Positions 1-9,894 of a stretch of DNA of 44,242 bases are shown piece by piece. The notes beneath the pieces were generated by a model. The model did no database searches. It was not told the origin of the DNA and was given only the letters and a program-made list of their open reading frames with translations. Every line of letters starts with the position of its first letter. The stretch's first letter is position 1. The DNA is taken from positions 1-44,242 of the forward strand of contig JAYOFL010000026.1 in the NCBI GenBank assembly GCA_038117205.1, in the 5' to 3' direction. A program made the position numbers and the translations under genes. The stretch comes from JAQBZY01 sp038117205 (lineage in GTDB: Bacteria > Pseudomonadota > Alphaproteobacteria > Rhodospirillales > Casp-alpha2).

Positions 1-1362
<1,362 letters not shown>

Positions 1363-1432
1363 CCGACGGCGCCGTCTCAGGGCGCCGTCCCAGGGCGTCG
1401 CCTCAGAGCGCCGTCCGGGCATCTCCATTCCC

Positions 1433-1470
1433 GATCGGGCGGCCCTGCCGGGGCCGCCCGATCACGTTTT
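1433..1470 (+). terminator. Rho-independent terminator after the class I fumarase
   Basis: A perfect 13-bp stem (1433-1445 with 1451-1463) closes a TGCCG loop. A T run follows at 1467-1470. It lies 70 bases past the fumarase stop and isolates that gene from the efflux operon. The stretch between stop and hairpin (1364-1416) holds a loose repeat of GCGCCGTC units with no evident function. Confidence 0.85.
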
Positions 1471-1566
1471 CGCGCGTGGCGAGGATTTGCTCGCGGTCAA
1501 TTCGCATTTGCGTTAGGATGCCGCCGTTTGTTTTCGCTCGCCTCTGGTGGCCGGTAAACCTATCCC

Positions 1567-2808
1567 ATGAAAATGCCCTCTTCGCGTCGTCTGGCGCTCG
1601 TCCTCCTGCTGATCGCGGCTGGCGCTGGTTCCTACTATTATTATCAGTCGGACGCCGCCTCCGGCGGCAAGCCCGCCGCCAAGGCCGGCAAGCCGGCGAC
1701 CCCCGTCCTGGTGGCCAAGGTCACGAGCCGCACCGTGCCGGTCAGCATCAACACCATCGGCACGATCCAGGCGCGCGCGACGGTGTCCGTCCGCTCCCGC
1801 GTCGACGGCCAGATCATGGAAACCGCCTTCACCGAGGGCCAACTGGTCGCCAAGGGCGATCATCTGTTCCGGATCGACCCGCGCCCGTTCCAAGCCAAGC
1901 TGCGTCAGGCCGAAGCCAACCTGACCCGCGACCAGGCGGCGCTCGACAAGGCGAAGTCGGACTTCCAGCGCTACCAGTCGCTGAGCGACAAGGGCTTTTC
2001 GTCGCAACAGAAATACGAGGAAGCCCGAGCCGCCATGAACGGCCTGACCGCGACCCTGCGCGCCGATCAGGCGGCCATCGACATCGCCAAGTTGGACCTC
2101 GATTTCACCACCATCCGCGCCCCGATCGGCGGCCGCACCGGCAGCGTGCTGGTCGACGCCGGCAACCTGGTCAAGGCGAACGACGCGCAGCCGCTGGTCG
2201 TCATCAATGAGATCGATCCGATCCTGGCCACCTTCTCGGTGCCCGAGGCGCATCTCCTCGAAATCAAGCGCCGCCTCGCCGACGGCTCGCTCGCCGTCGA
2301 GGCGGCGGTTCCCGAAAGCAACGCGCCGCCCATTCGCGGCAAACTGGTCTTCATCAACAACGCCGTCGACACGCAAACCGGCACCATCCAACTGAAGGCG
2401 GAGTTCGCCAATCCCGGCGGTCTACTGACGCCGGGCCAGTTCGTCCGCGTCGGCATCGAGATGGAAGCCGTTCAGAACGCCCCGGTGGTCCCGGAGCGCG
2501 CGCTGCAGAACGGCAAGGACGGCCTCTACGTGTTCCTGGTGAAGCCGGACATGACCGTCGAGCCGGTCAACGTCGCCACCGGCCCCACGGCGGAAGGGTT
2601 CACCGTCATCAGCCAGCCGCTGAAGGTCGGGGACACCGTCGTCACGGACGGCCAGTTGCGGCTGTTCAAGGGCGCCAAGGTCTCCTTCAAGGACGGCAAG
2701 GACAAGACCATGTCGGACGTCGGCGCCGGCACGAAAGTGACCGACGCGGCGCAGAGCGATAGCGACACCACGGACAAGAAGGGCGCCCCGAAAAAGGCCG
2801 CTAATTAG
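1567..2808 (+). CDS. RND efflux periplasmic adaptor (membrane fusion protein, MdtA-like)
   Basis: Periplasmic adaptor that links an inner-membrane RND permease to an outer-membrane channel. It has an N-terminal membrane anchor (about residues 8-22, no lipobox Cys), a lipoyl-like domain with VRSRVDGQI near residue 78, an alpha-hairpin coiled coil at about residues 105-170 rich in Q, A and K, then the beta-barrel and membrane-proximal domains. Its 413 residues are normal for the family. The C-terminal tail is Lys/Asp-rich and low complexity. The start is the first ATG; a second in-frame ATG lies two codons later and the ribosome site is weak. The stop is 2 nt before the permease start, so the genes are co-transcribed. 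No outer-membrane factor gene is in the window. Substrate unknown. Confidence 0.93.
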   Translation: MKMPSSRRLALVLLLIAAGAGSYYYYQSDAASGGKPAAKAGKPATPVLVAKVTSRTVPVSINTIGTIQARATVSVRSRVDGQIMETAFTEGQLVAKGDHLFRIDPRPFQAKLRQAEANLTRDQAALDKAKSDFQRYQSLSDKGFSSQQKYEEARAAMNGLTATLRADQAAIDIAKLDLDFTTIRAPIGGRTGSVLVDAGNLVKANDAQPLVVINEIDPILATFSVPEAHLLEIKRRLADGSLAVEAAVPESNAPPIRGKLVFINNAVDTQTGTIQLKAEFANPGGLLTPGQFVRVGIEMEAVQNAPVVPERALQNGKDGLYVFLVKPDMTVEPVNVATGPTAEGFTVISQPLKVGDTVVTDGQLRLFKGAKVSFKDGKDKTMSDVGAGTKVTDAAQSDSDTTDKKGAPKKAAN

Positions 2809-2810
2809 CG

Positions 2811-4954
2811 ATGAACATCCCCGAGCTCTGCATCCGCCGGCCGGTCATGACCACGCTGGTCATGCTCGGCCTGATTCTTTTCGGTATCGTTGCCTACCGC
2901 TCGCTGCCGGTCAGCGAGCTCCCGAACGTCGACTACCCGACCATCGAGGTGTCGGCCAGCCTGCCCGGCGCCAACCCCGAGACCATGGCCGCCGCCGTCG
3001 CGACGACCCTCGAAAACCAGTTCTCGCGGATCGCCGGCGTGCGCAACATGACGTCGCTGAGCGCGTCCGGCTCGACCCGCATCACGCTCGAATTCGAGCT
3101 CGGCCGCGACATCGACGCGGCGTCCCTCGACGTGCAGTCGGCGATCTCGTCCGCCATGCGCAGCCTGCCGGACGACCTGAAGGACCCGCCGTCGTTCCGC
3201 AAGATCAACCCCGCGGATTTCGCCATCTTCTACATCGGCCTCAGCTCCGACACCCTGCCGGCGTCGATGGTCAACGAATTCGGCGAGACGATGCTGGCGC
3301 AGCGCCTCTCGATGATCCAGGGCGTCGCGCAGATCCAGATTTGGGGCCAGCAGAAGTATGCCGTTCGCGTTCAGGTCGATCCGGACGCGCTGGCGACGCG
3401 CGGCATTGCCATCGAGGAAGTCGAGAAGGCGATCCAGGGTGGCAACAGCTACCAGCCGACCGGCACCTTGAACGGTCCCGACCGGGCCATCGCCGTCAAG
3501 ACAACGGCGCAGATGAGCGACGCCGCTGCCTACAACCAGTTGATCGTGGCTTATCGGAACGGCGCGCCGGTGCGGCTGCGCGAGATCGGCACCGCGCTGG
3601 ACAGCGTCGAAGCGACCCGCGTCGCCACGCACTTCGGCGACAAGCAGGGCATCATGCTGGCGATCTACCGCCAGCCGGGTTCCAACACCGTTGAAATCGT
3701 CGAGGAAATCACCCGCATGCTGCCGGTGTTCCGCCAGCAGCTTCCGGAATCGATCTCGCTCGACGTCATGTACGACCGGGCCCAGAGCATCAAGGAATCC
3801 ATCGCCGACGTCGAGTTCACCCTGATGCTTGCCGCCGCGCTGGTCGTCATGGTGATCTTCCTGTTCCTGCGCAATCTCGCGGCGACGATGATCGCCAGCG
3901 TCGCGCTGCCGATTTCCGTGATCGGCACGTTCTCCGTCATGTACATGATGGGATTCAGCCTCAACAACTTGAGCCTGATGGCATTGACGCTATCGGTCGG
4001 CTTCGTCGTCGACGACGCCATTGTCATGCTCGAGAACATCATCCGCCAAAAGGAGCGCGGCCTCACCGCCATGCAGGCGGCGCTCAAGGGATCCCGCGAG
4101 ATCGGGTTCACCATCCTGTCGATGACCATATCGCTGGTCGCCGTGTTCATTCCGGTGATGTTCATGGGCGGCATGGTCGGGCGGCTCCTGCACGAGTTCG
4201 CGCTCACCATCAGCGCCACCATCCTGGTTTCCGGCGTCGTGTCGCTGACGCTGACGCCGATGATGTGCAGCCGCTGGATACCCGACACGCACACGGCGCC
4301 GACCGGACTGCTGGCCATATCGGAACGCGGCTTCAACGCACTCCTGCGCGGCTACGACGTCACCCTGCAGTGGTGCCTTCGTTTCCGGCCGGTCATCCTC
4401 CTGCTGTTCCTCTCGACACTCGTCGGCACCTGGTATCTTTACGAAAAGATCCAGAAGGACTTCCTGCCCGCCGAAGACACCGGGCGGCTGATCATCTATA
4501 CCGAGGGCGGCCAGGACGTTTCGTTCGAGGCGATGGGCCGCTATCAAAAGGACGTTGCCCGCCTCGTCGCCGAGGATCCGAACGTCGCGGCGACCATGTC
4601 GCGCGTCGGCGCCGCCGGCAGCCGCATCACCAACAACTCGGGCCTGATCTTCCTGCGCCTCAAGCCGCGGCACGACCGGCCGGACGACGATATCAACGTC
4701 GTCGTGCAGAAACTTCGCCGCAAGCTGAATGCCGTTCCCGGAATTAAAGTGTTCGTGCGTAACCCGCCGGCGATCCGCGTCGGCGGCCGTCTCAGCAACT
4801 CGCAATACCAGTATACCCTGCAGGACATCGATCTGGAGAGCCTGTACAAGTGGGCCGACATCATGGCTCGCGAGATGGCCCGCCTGCCTGGCTTCCAGGA
4901 CGTCACCACGGATCTCAAGGTCAGGAGCCCGTCGCTGGTGGTGAACATCGACCG
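2811..4954 (+). CDS. RND efflux permease 1 (MdtB/MdtC-like), 3' end lost in the assembly gap
   Basis: Proton-driven inner-membrane drug transporter of the RND/HAE family. About 715 of an expected 1,030 residues are present: TM1 (about residues 10-28), the first porter domain, the TM2-TM6 block with GFVVDDAIVMLENI (TM4, carrying the acidic proton-relay pair), TM7, and the start of the second porter domain. The sequence runs into the N run in the middle of a VNIDR motif. Reading on through the gap gives an early stop, but the bases just after the Ns are an inverted copy of this gene's own 4462-4507, so that stop is not biological. It is probably intact in the real genome and followed by a second permease. 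Confidence 0.92.
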
Positions 4955-4964
4955 NNNNNNNNNN
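4955..4964. other. Assembly gap (10 Ns)
   Basis: Ten consecutive Ns, a placeholder whose size probably does not reflect the real distance. Homologous permease segments on each side (4821-4954 and 5006-5139) show that it joins the middle of one RND gene to the middle of another. By family length about 3 kb could be missing. Confidence 0.95.
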
Positions 4965-5010
4965 CCCTCGGTATAGATGATCAGCCGCCCGGTGTCTTCG
5001 GCGGGCAGGA
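4965..5010 (-). repeat. Inverted 46-bp copy of 4462-4507 next to the gap
   Basis: The 46 bases after the Ns are the exact reverse complement of 4462-4507 inside permease 1. They join the following forward-oriented permease sequence at the short shared string GCAGGA. This looks like a chimeric join at a contig end rather than genomic sequence. Confidence 0.9.
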
Positions 5011-6115
5011 CATCGATCTGGAGAGCCTGTACAAATGGGCCGACGTCATGCAAGAGGAGCTCGCGAAGCTGCCGGGCTTCCAGGACGTGACGACGGACCT
5101 CAACATCTCGAGCCCGTCGCTTGTCGTGAACATCGACCGCGACCGCGCCGGCATCATGGGCATCAAGGCGGAGCAGATCGAATCCGTGCTGGCCAGCGCC
5201 TTCGGCGGCCGCAAGGTATCGACCATCTATACGGCGTCGAACCAGTACGCGGTGATCCTGGAGGTGGCGCCGGAATTCCAGCGCGACCCGGCGGCGCTTT
5301 CCAAGCTCTACATCCGGGCGCCGGGCGACCGGCTGGTGCCGCTCAACGCGGTGGCGACCATCTCCCGCGCCGTCTCGCCGCTGACTGTCAGCCACCAGGG
5401 CCAAATTCCCGCCGTCACCATATCCTTCAACCTGGCGCCCGACGTTTCGCTGGGCACCGCCATCGACCGGGTGCACGCGCTGGAGCGTGAATTGCAGGTG
5501 CCGGCGACACTGACCACCAGTTTCCAAGGCACGGCGCAAGTGTTCCAACAGTCGATGGCCGGCATGGGCATGCTGCTGGCGTTGGCGATCCTGGTCGTCT
5601 ACATCGTGCTCGGCATCCTGTACGAAAGCTTCATCCATCCGCTGACAATTCTCTCCGGCTTGCCGGCGGCGGGTGTCGGCGCCCTGTTGGCGCTGATGGT
5701 CTTCGGCATGCCGCTGACGCTCTACGGCTTCGTCGGCATCATCATGCTGGTCGGTATCGTCAAGAAGAACGCCATCATGATGATCGACTTCGCGCTCAGT
5801 GCGCAGCGCGAGGAAGGCCTGGCCCCGGAAGAAGCCATCTACAAGGCCTGCCTGATCCGTTTCCGGCCGATCATGATGACGACCATGGCGGCGCTCATGG
5901 GCAGCCTGCCGATCGCCATCGGCTACGGCCAGGGCGGCGAGGCGCGTGCGCCGCTGGGTCTCACCGTCGTCGGCGGCCTGTTGGTGTCGCAGATCATCAC
6001 GCTCTACCTGACGCCGGTCATCTACATCTATCTCGACAAATTTTTCCCGACCGCGCGCCAAGCCATTGGATCGGACGCGGAGGTGGCGGCGCCGCCGCCC
6101 GCCGCCGCCGAGTGA
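5006..6115 (+). CDS. RND efflux permease 2 (MdtB/MdtC-like), 5' part lost in the assembly gap
   Basis: C-terminal third (about 369 residues) of a second RND permease: the second porter domain, then TM8-TM12 with GILYESFIHPLTILSGLP and MLVGIVKKNAIMMIDFA, both standard for the family. Its first 134 bases align with 4821-4954 of permease 1 at about 82% identity (24 differences by eye), and the proteins differ at about ten of 45 positions. It is therefore a paralogue or divergent allele, not a repeated read. Adaptor plus two tandem permeases is the mdtABC arrangement, whose two permeases work as a heteromer. The true start lies in the gap. MntP begins 4 nt after the stop. Confidence 0.88.
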   Translation, partial: QDIDLESLYKWADVMQEELAKLPGFQDVTTDLNISSPSLVVNIDRDRAGIMGIKAEQIESVLASAFGGRKVSTIYTASNQYAVILEVAPEFQRDPAALSKLYIRAPGDRLVPLNAVATISRAVSPLTVSHQGQIPAVTISFNLAPDVSLGTAIDRVHALERELQVPATLTTSFQGTAQVFQQSMAGMGMLLALAILVVYIVLGILYESFIHPLTILSGLPAAGVGALLALMVFGMPLTLYGFVGIIMLVGIVKKNAIMMIDFALSAQREEGLAPEEAIYKACLIRFRPIMMTTMAALMGSLPIAIGYGQGGEARAPLGLTVVGGLLVSQIITLYLTPVIYIYLDKFFPTARQAIGSDAEVAAPPPAAAE

Positions 6116-6119
6116 CGGC

Positions 6120-6686
6120 GTGACGTTTCTGACCGCCTTCGCCGTCGCGGTCGGCCTCGCGGCGGATGCTTTCGCCGCCTCGCTGGCGTGCGGCTGCGTG
6201 ATCCGCGCCGAGCGCCTGGCGCTGCAATCGCTGATCATCGCCGGTCTGTTCGGCGGCGCGCAGGCGCTTATGCCGTTCATCGGCTGGCAGATCGGCGCCG
6301 GAACGCGGGCCATGATCGCCGACTGGGATCATTGGATCGCTTTCGCCATCCTTGCGTTCATCGGCATCAAGACCATCCGCGACGGCTTCAAGGACGACGA
6401 GGACGAGGAAGCCCCGACCAGCCGCATCCTCGCCTTCGGGGCCTTGCTCGTCACCACCGTCGCCACCAGCATCGACGCGCTCGCCGCCGGTTTCGGCTTC
6501 GCGCTCGTCGAGGCCGACATGTGGCTCCTGATCGCCGTCACCGGCGTCGTCACGTTCGTGCTTTCCTGGATCGGCGTGCACGTCGGTTGCCGCGTCAGCC
6601 ACCATTTCGGCGCCCGTTTCGAGATGGTGGGCGGCGTGATCCTGATCGGCATCGGTTGTTCGATCCTCTACAGCCATCTGGCCTGA
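6120..6686 (+). CDS. mntP: Manganese efflux pump MntP
   Basis: Small inner-membrane exporter of Mn2+ (MntP/YebN family, 188 residues, six predicted helices in two repeats). The paired conserved acidic motifs are present: ADAFAAS in the first helix and TSIDALAAG in the second repeat, with an acidic loop (DDEDEE) between the halves. I place the start at GTG 6120, which gives the usual short N-terminus; an upstream in-frame ATG at 6066 would add an implausible Arg/Pro-rich leader overlapping the permease. It starts 4 nt after permease 2 and probably shares its transcript. No yybP-type riboswitch is seen. Confidence 0.9.
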   Translation: MTFLTAFAVAVGLAADAFAASLACGCVIRAERLALQSLIIAGLFGGAQALMPFIGWQIGAGTRAMIADWDHWIAFAILAFIGIKTIRDGFKDDEDEEAPTSRILAFGALLVTTVATSIDALAAGFGFALVEADMWLLIAVTGVVTFVLSWIGVHVGCRVSHHFGARFEMVGGVILIGIGCSILYSHLA

Positions 6687-6702
6687 CTTTACTCAGCAGC
6701 AA

Positions 6703-7410
6703 TTATTTTTCTGCAACATGGATTCCAATTTTGAGATTCATAAATTTATTGCCAATGAGTTCAGTATTTCTTTGTAGCGTCGTTTTGCTTGGGCTTAATC
6801 GGATTTTATTTCCACCCAACCACAGCTTTCCTTCAATGATGGCCTCTGGCTTACGAAAATCGAGTCGCAAGCCAATGTCACTGGGTCCGTATCGCGCAAC
6901 AACCTCATTGTGGGAATATTCAAAATCCCAGAGATCATCAACCCGAAAGGAAATATTATTCTTGTCAATAGAAAGAGCGACAGCGCCATATTTGTTCAAT
7001 ATATTTATTGATATTTTTATTTCCCCTTCATCTTGATGGCAGGAAATAATGGGTAAATCGTTATACTGCAGTATCGTCGGCACATTTTCATAATAATTTC
7101 CACCGACTTTGAAGATCAAATCACGCTTATCATACGCGAGGGCGCCATTCATGAAGCCACGAACTTTGTTAAAGGGCTTTGCTTTAATTTCATACTGCCG
7201 ATCACGCTCAAACTTTGACACAGCGGGGTGGCAGTTCCCACAGAGTGCAACCATTTCCTCGGGTCTGAAGTGTGCCTCCTCCGAAAACGGCACGATATGG
7301 TGATACTCGACGTAAGGGTGGCCACAGCGCGCGCATCCAAAACCAGCCTCCTGGCGAAGCCGTCGCTCTACTGGGAGCGGAGTGGCCGGTCGCTCGTACC
7401 CTTTTGCCAT
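6703..7410 (-). CDS. HNH endonuclease-domain protein with an unrecognised C-terminal domain, low GC
   Basis: Likely DNA nuclease. Residues about 18-70 form an HNH/zinc module: CARCG, then VEYHHIVPF, then LCGNCH, i.e. two CxxC-type pairs with the His-His and Asn-x2-His core. The remaining 165 or so residues are rich in Ile, Asn, Asp and Lys, look beta-rich, and match nothing I recognise. I chose ATG 7410 (MAKGYERP) because the zinc module then begins at the usual distance; an upstream in-frame start at 7476 is possible. The gene is clearly AT-richer than its neighbours, is convergent with mntP and divergent from fumC, and looks like a single-gene insertion. Function (defence, homing or other) is unknown. 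Confidence 0.8.
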   Translation of the reverse strand: MAKGYERPATPLPVERRLRQEAGFGCARCGHPYVEYHHIVPFSEEAHFRPEEMVALCGNCHPAVSKFERDRQYEIKAKPFNKVRGFMNGALAYDKRDLIFKVGGNYYENVPTILQYNDLPIISCHQDEGEIKISINILNKYGAVALSIDKNNISFRVDDLWDFEYSHNEVVARYGPSDIGLRLDFRKPEAIIEGKLWLGGNKIRLSPSKTTLQRNTELIGNKFMNLKIGIHVAEK

Positions 7411-7543
7411 TCGTTCAAATTTCCAAATTTCAGAGAAAGGTATCACGCCACTCGAATAAGCGAGTTGCCCACGCATTGGCTTTGCCAGCCACTCTACTTC
7501 TTGGCAAAGTTCCTACGAACAAAACTCTCTCAAGGGGCTTCTC

Positions 7544-8938
7544 GTGAATATTCCGACCCGCACCGAGACCGACAGCCAAGGCCCCATCGAGGTGCCGGCG
7601 GACCGCTATTGGGGCGCCCAGACGGAGCGGTCGCGCCAGAACTTCCCGATCGGTGACGCACGGGAACGCATGCCGCTCGAACTGATCCATGCCTTCGGCA
7701 TCCAGAAGCGGGCGGCGGCACGGGCGAACCGGAAACTCGGGCAACTGGATGCAAAACTCGCCGACGCCATCGAGGCGGCGGCGGCGGACGTGGCCGCGGG
7801 CGCCCTCGACGATCATTTCCCGCTGGTCATCTGGCAGACCGGGTCGGGCACCCAGACCAACATGAACATGAACGAGGTCATCGCCAACCGCGCCAACGAG
7901 GCGCTCGGCGCCCCATTGGGAAGCAAATCGCCGGTGCACCCGAACGACCACGTCAACCGCTCGCAGTCGTCCAACGACAGCTTCCCGACGGCCATACACA
8001 TCGCCCTCGCCGGCGAGACGCACGAACGCCTGATGCCGGCCCTCGCCGCCATGCAGGCGAGCCTGGAAGCGAAGACGGCCGCCTTCGCCGACGCCGTGAA
8101 GATCGGCCGCACGCATCTTCAGGACGCGACGCCGATGACGCTCGGCCAGGAGTTTTCCGGCTACGCGCACATGGTCGCCGAGAATATCGAACGGCTGAAG
8201 AAGAGCCTCAACCAGATCTACGAACTGGCGCAGGGCGGCACCGCCGTCGGCACCGGCCTCAACGCACCCGCCAGCTTCGACGCCGCCTTCGCCGCCGAGG
8301 TGGCGGAACTGACCGGCCTGCCGTTCCGAACCTGCCCCAACAAGTTCTATGCGCTGGCGTCGGAGGACGCGCTGGTCAACCTGGCCGGCAAGCTCAATAC
8401 CATTTCCGCCAGCGTCATGAAGATCGCCAACGACATCCGGCTATTGGGTTCAGGCCCGCGGTCCGGGATCGGCGAATTGGTCCTGCCGGCGAACGAACCG
8501 GGTTCCTCGATCATGCCCGGCAAGGTCAATCCGACGCAGGCGGAGGCGCTGACCCAGGTGGCGGCGCAGGTGATGGGCAACCATACGGTCGTCAGCGTCG
8601 CGGCGTCGCACGGGCATCTGGAGCTCAACGTCTTCAAGCCGGTGATCGTCGCCGCCTGCCTGCGCTCGATCCGGCTGCTGGCGGACGCCATCCAAAGCTT
8701 CACGGAACGCTGCCTGGACGGCCTGGAAGCGGACCGGGCGCGCCTCAAGGACCTGATGGAGCGTTCGCTGATGCTGGTGACCGCCCTCGCCCCCGAAATC
8801 GGCTACGACAAGGCGGCCGAGATCGCCAAGAAGGCGCACAAGGACGGCTCGACGCTCAAGCAGGCGGCGCTGGCGTTGGGTTATGTGAGCGAGGCGGACT
8901 TCGACCGGCTGGTCCGGCCGGAAGACATGATCGGATGA
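7544..8938 (+). CDS. fumC: Fumarate hydratase class II
   Basis: Cluster-free fumarase that interconverts fumarate and L-malate; active as a homotetramer in the cytosol. The 464 residues are full length. The family signature GSSIMPGKVNP is present near residue 320, as are the substrate-binding TGSGTQTNMNMNEV and NRSQSSNDSFPTA stretches near residues 95 and 140. GTG is taken as the start because AAGGGG lies just upstream and the protein then starts at the usual MNIPTRTETDS. The aldolase gene follows 12 nt after the stop, suggesting a shared transcript. Class II enzymes stay active when iron is scarce or oxidants damage class I enzymes, which would explain keeping both. Confidence 0.96.
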   Translation: MNIPTRTETDSQGPIEVPADRYWGAQTERSRQNFPIGDARERMPLELIHAFGIQKRAAARANRKLGQLDAKLADAIEAAAADVAAGALDDHFPLVIWQTGSGTQTNMNMNEVIANRANEALGAPLGSKSPVHPNDHVNRSQSSNDSFPTAIHIALAGETHERLMPALAAMQASLEAKTAAFADAVKIGRTHLQDATPMTLGQEFSGYAHMVAENIERLKKSLNQIYELAQGGTAVGTGLNAPASFDAAFAAEVAELTGLPFRTCPNKFYALASEDALVNLAGKLNTISASVMKIANDIRLLGSGPRSGIGELVLPANEPGSSIMPGKVNPTQAEALTQVAAQVMGNHTVVSVAASHGHLELNVFKPVIVAACLRSIRLLADAIQSFTERCLDGLEADRARLKDLMERSLMLVTALAPEIGYDKAAEIAKKAHKDGSTLKQAALALGYVSEADFDRLVRPEDMIG

Positions 8939-8950
8939 GGAGCGGCGCAC

Positions 8951-9739
8951 ATGGCGCATGAATTGAAAGTGGACGGCGACGGCGCCCGTCTTTCCAACAG
9001 TCAGTTGGACGCGGAGGCGGTTTGGGCGGCCCGCGTCGATCTGGCGGCGTGCTTCCGCATGGCGGCGCGGCTCGGCCTGCACGAGGGCATCTGCAACCAC
9101 TTCTCGTTCGTCGTGCCGGGCCGGGACGACCTGTTCCTGGTCAATCCTTACGGCCTCGCGTTCTCGGAGATCACGGCGTCGTCCCTGATCGTCTGCGATT
9201 TCCACGGCAACGTCATCGAGGGCGACCGGCAGCCGGAAGCGACCGCGTTCTACATCCACGCACGGCTGCATATGCGCAGGCCATCCGCCCGCGCCGCCTT
9301 CCACACGCACATGCCGCACGCGACGGCGCTCAGCATGCTCGAAGGCGATCCGCTGGTCTGGGCCGGACAATCGGCGCTCAAGTTCTACGGCCGCACCGCC
9401 ATCGACGAGAATTACAACGGCCTCGCCCTCGACACCGACGAGGGCGACCGCATCGCCGACGCCATGGGCAACAACGACATCGCCTTCATGAAGAACCACG
9501 GCATCATGGTGACGGGCCCCAGCATCGCCGAGGCCTGGGACGATCTCTACTACCTGGAACGCGCCTGCGAGGTGCAGTGGAAGGCCATGAGCACCGGGCG
9601 CACGCTCAAGCCGGTCGCGCCGGAGATCGCCAAAAAGACAGCAGAACAAATGCGCGTCGGCGACCGGGAAAGTGCCTATCTGCATCTGGAAAGCATCAAG
9701 CGCATCCTGTCCAAGGAAGAACCGGAATTCGCCGATTGA
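8951..9739 (+). CDS. Class II aldolase/adducin-family protein
   Basis: Zinc-dependent class II aldolase fold (262 residues) as in fuculose-phosphate aldolase. The metal-site histidines are visible in HTHMPHATAL (about residue 118) and in KNHGIMVTGP (about residue 178), and the start of the fold is seen in NHFSF. The natural substrate cannot be read from sequence; many bacterial members near dehydrogenases have no proven reaction. GGAG lies upstream of the ATG. It follows fumC closely and is followed by a palindromic repeat. Confidence 0.85.
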   Translation: MAHELKVDGDGARLSNSQLDAEAVWAARVDLAACFRMAARLGLHEGICNHFSFVVPGRDDLFLVNPYGLAFSEITASSLIVCDFHGNVIEGDRQPEATAFYIHARLHMRRPSARAAFHTHMPHATALSMLEGDPLVWAGQSALKFYGRTAIDENYNGLALDTDEGDRIADAMGNNDIAFMKNHGIMVTGPSIAEAWDDLYYLERACEVQWKAMSTGRTLKPVAPEIAKKTAEQMRVGDRESAYLHLESIKRILSKEEPEFAD

Positions 9740-9745
9740 GCGCCT

Positions 9746-9872
9746 ATGCGGATTGAACCTCATCCTGAGGGCGTCACTGACCTCGCCCTTCGAGACGGTC
9801 CCAAGAGAAAGACTTGGGGCCTCCTCAGGGCGAGGACAGTGACGTGTCTCGAAGGAGAGGTTCAATCCGCAT
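9746..9872. repeat. Nested palindromic repeat element (REP-like)
   Basis: Perfect 15-bp end arms (9746-9760 and 9858-9872) enclose several more complementary pairs: 9772-9779 with 9837-9844, 9781-9789 with 9827-9835, 9789-9796 with 9846-9853, and an inner CCCAAG/CTTGGG stem (9800-9805, 9813-9818) with a 7-base loop. The left arm carries CCTCATCCTGAGG, typical of abundant alphaproteobacterial intergenic repeats. It fills the gap between the aldolase and SDR genes and could fold into a long hairpin that protects or ends the upstream mRNA. Confidence 0.85.
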
Positions 9873-9894
9873 CACGGACATCAAGGAGCAATCC

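Noticed and set aside
1364..1416. Tandem repeat of GCGCCGTC units
   Set aside because: Units vary in spacing and sequence and the stretch is short; probably low-complexity GC-rich spacer.
4850..6115. A single long frame running through the N gap into permease 2
   Set aside because: Its first part is an off-frame shadow of permease 1 and the bases after the Ns are an inverted artefact. Only 5006 onward is coding.
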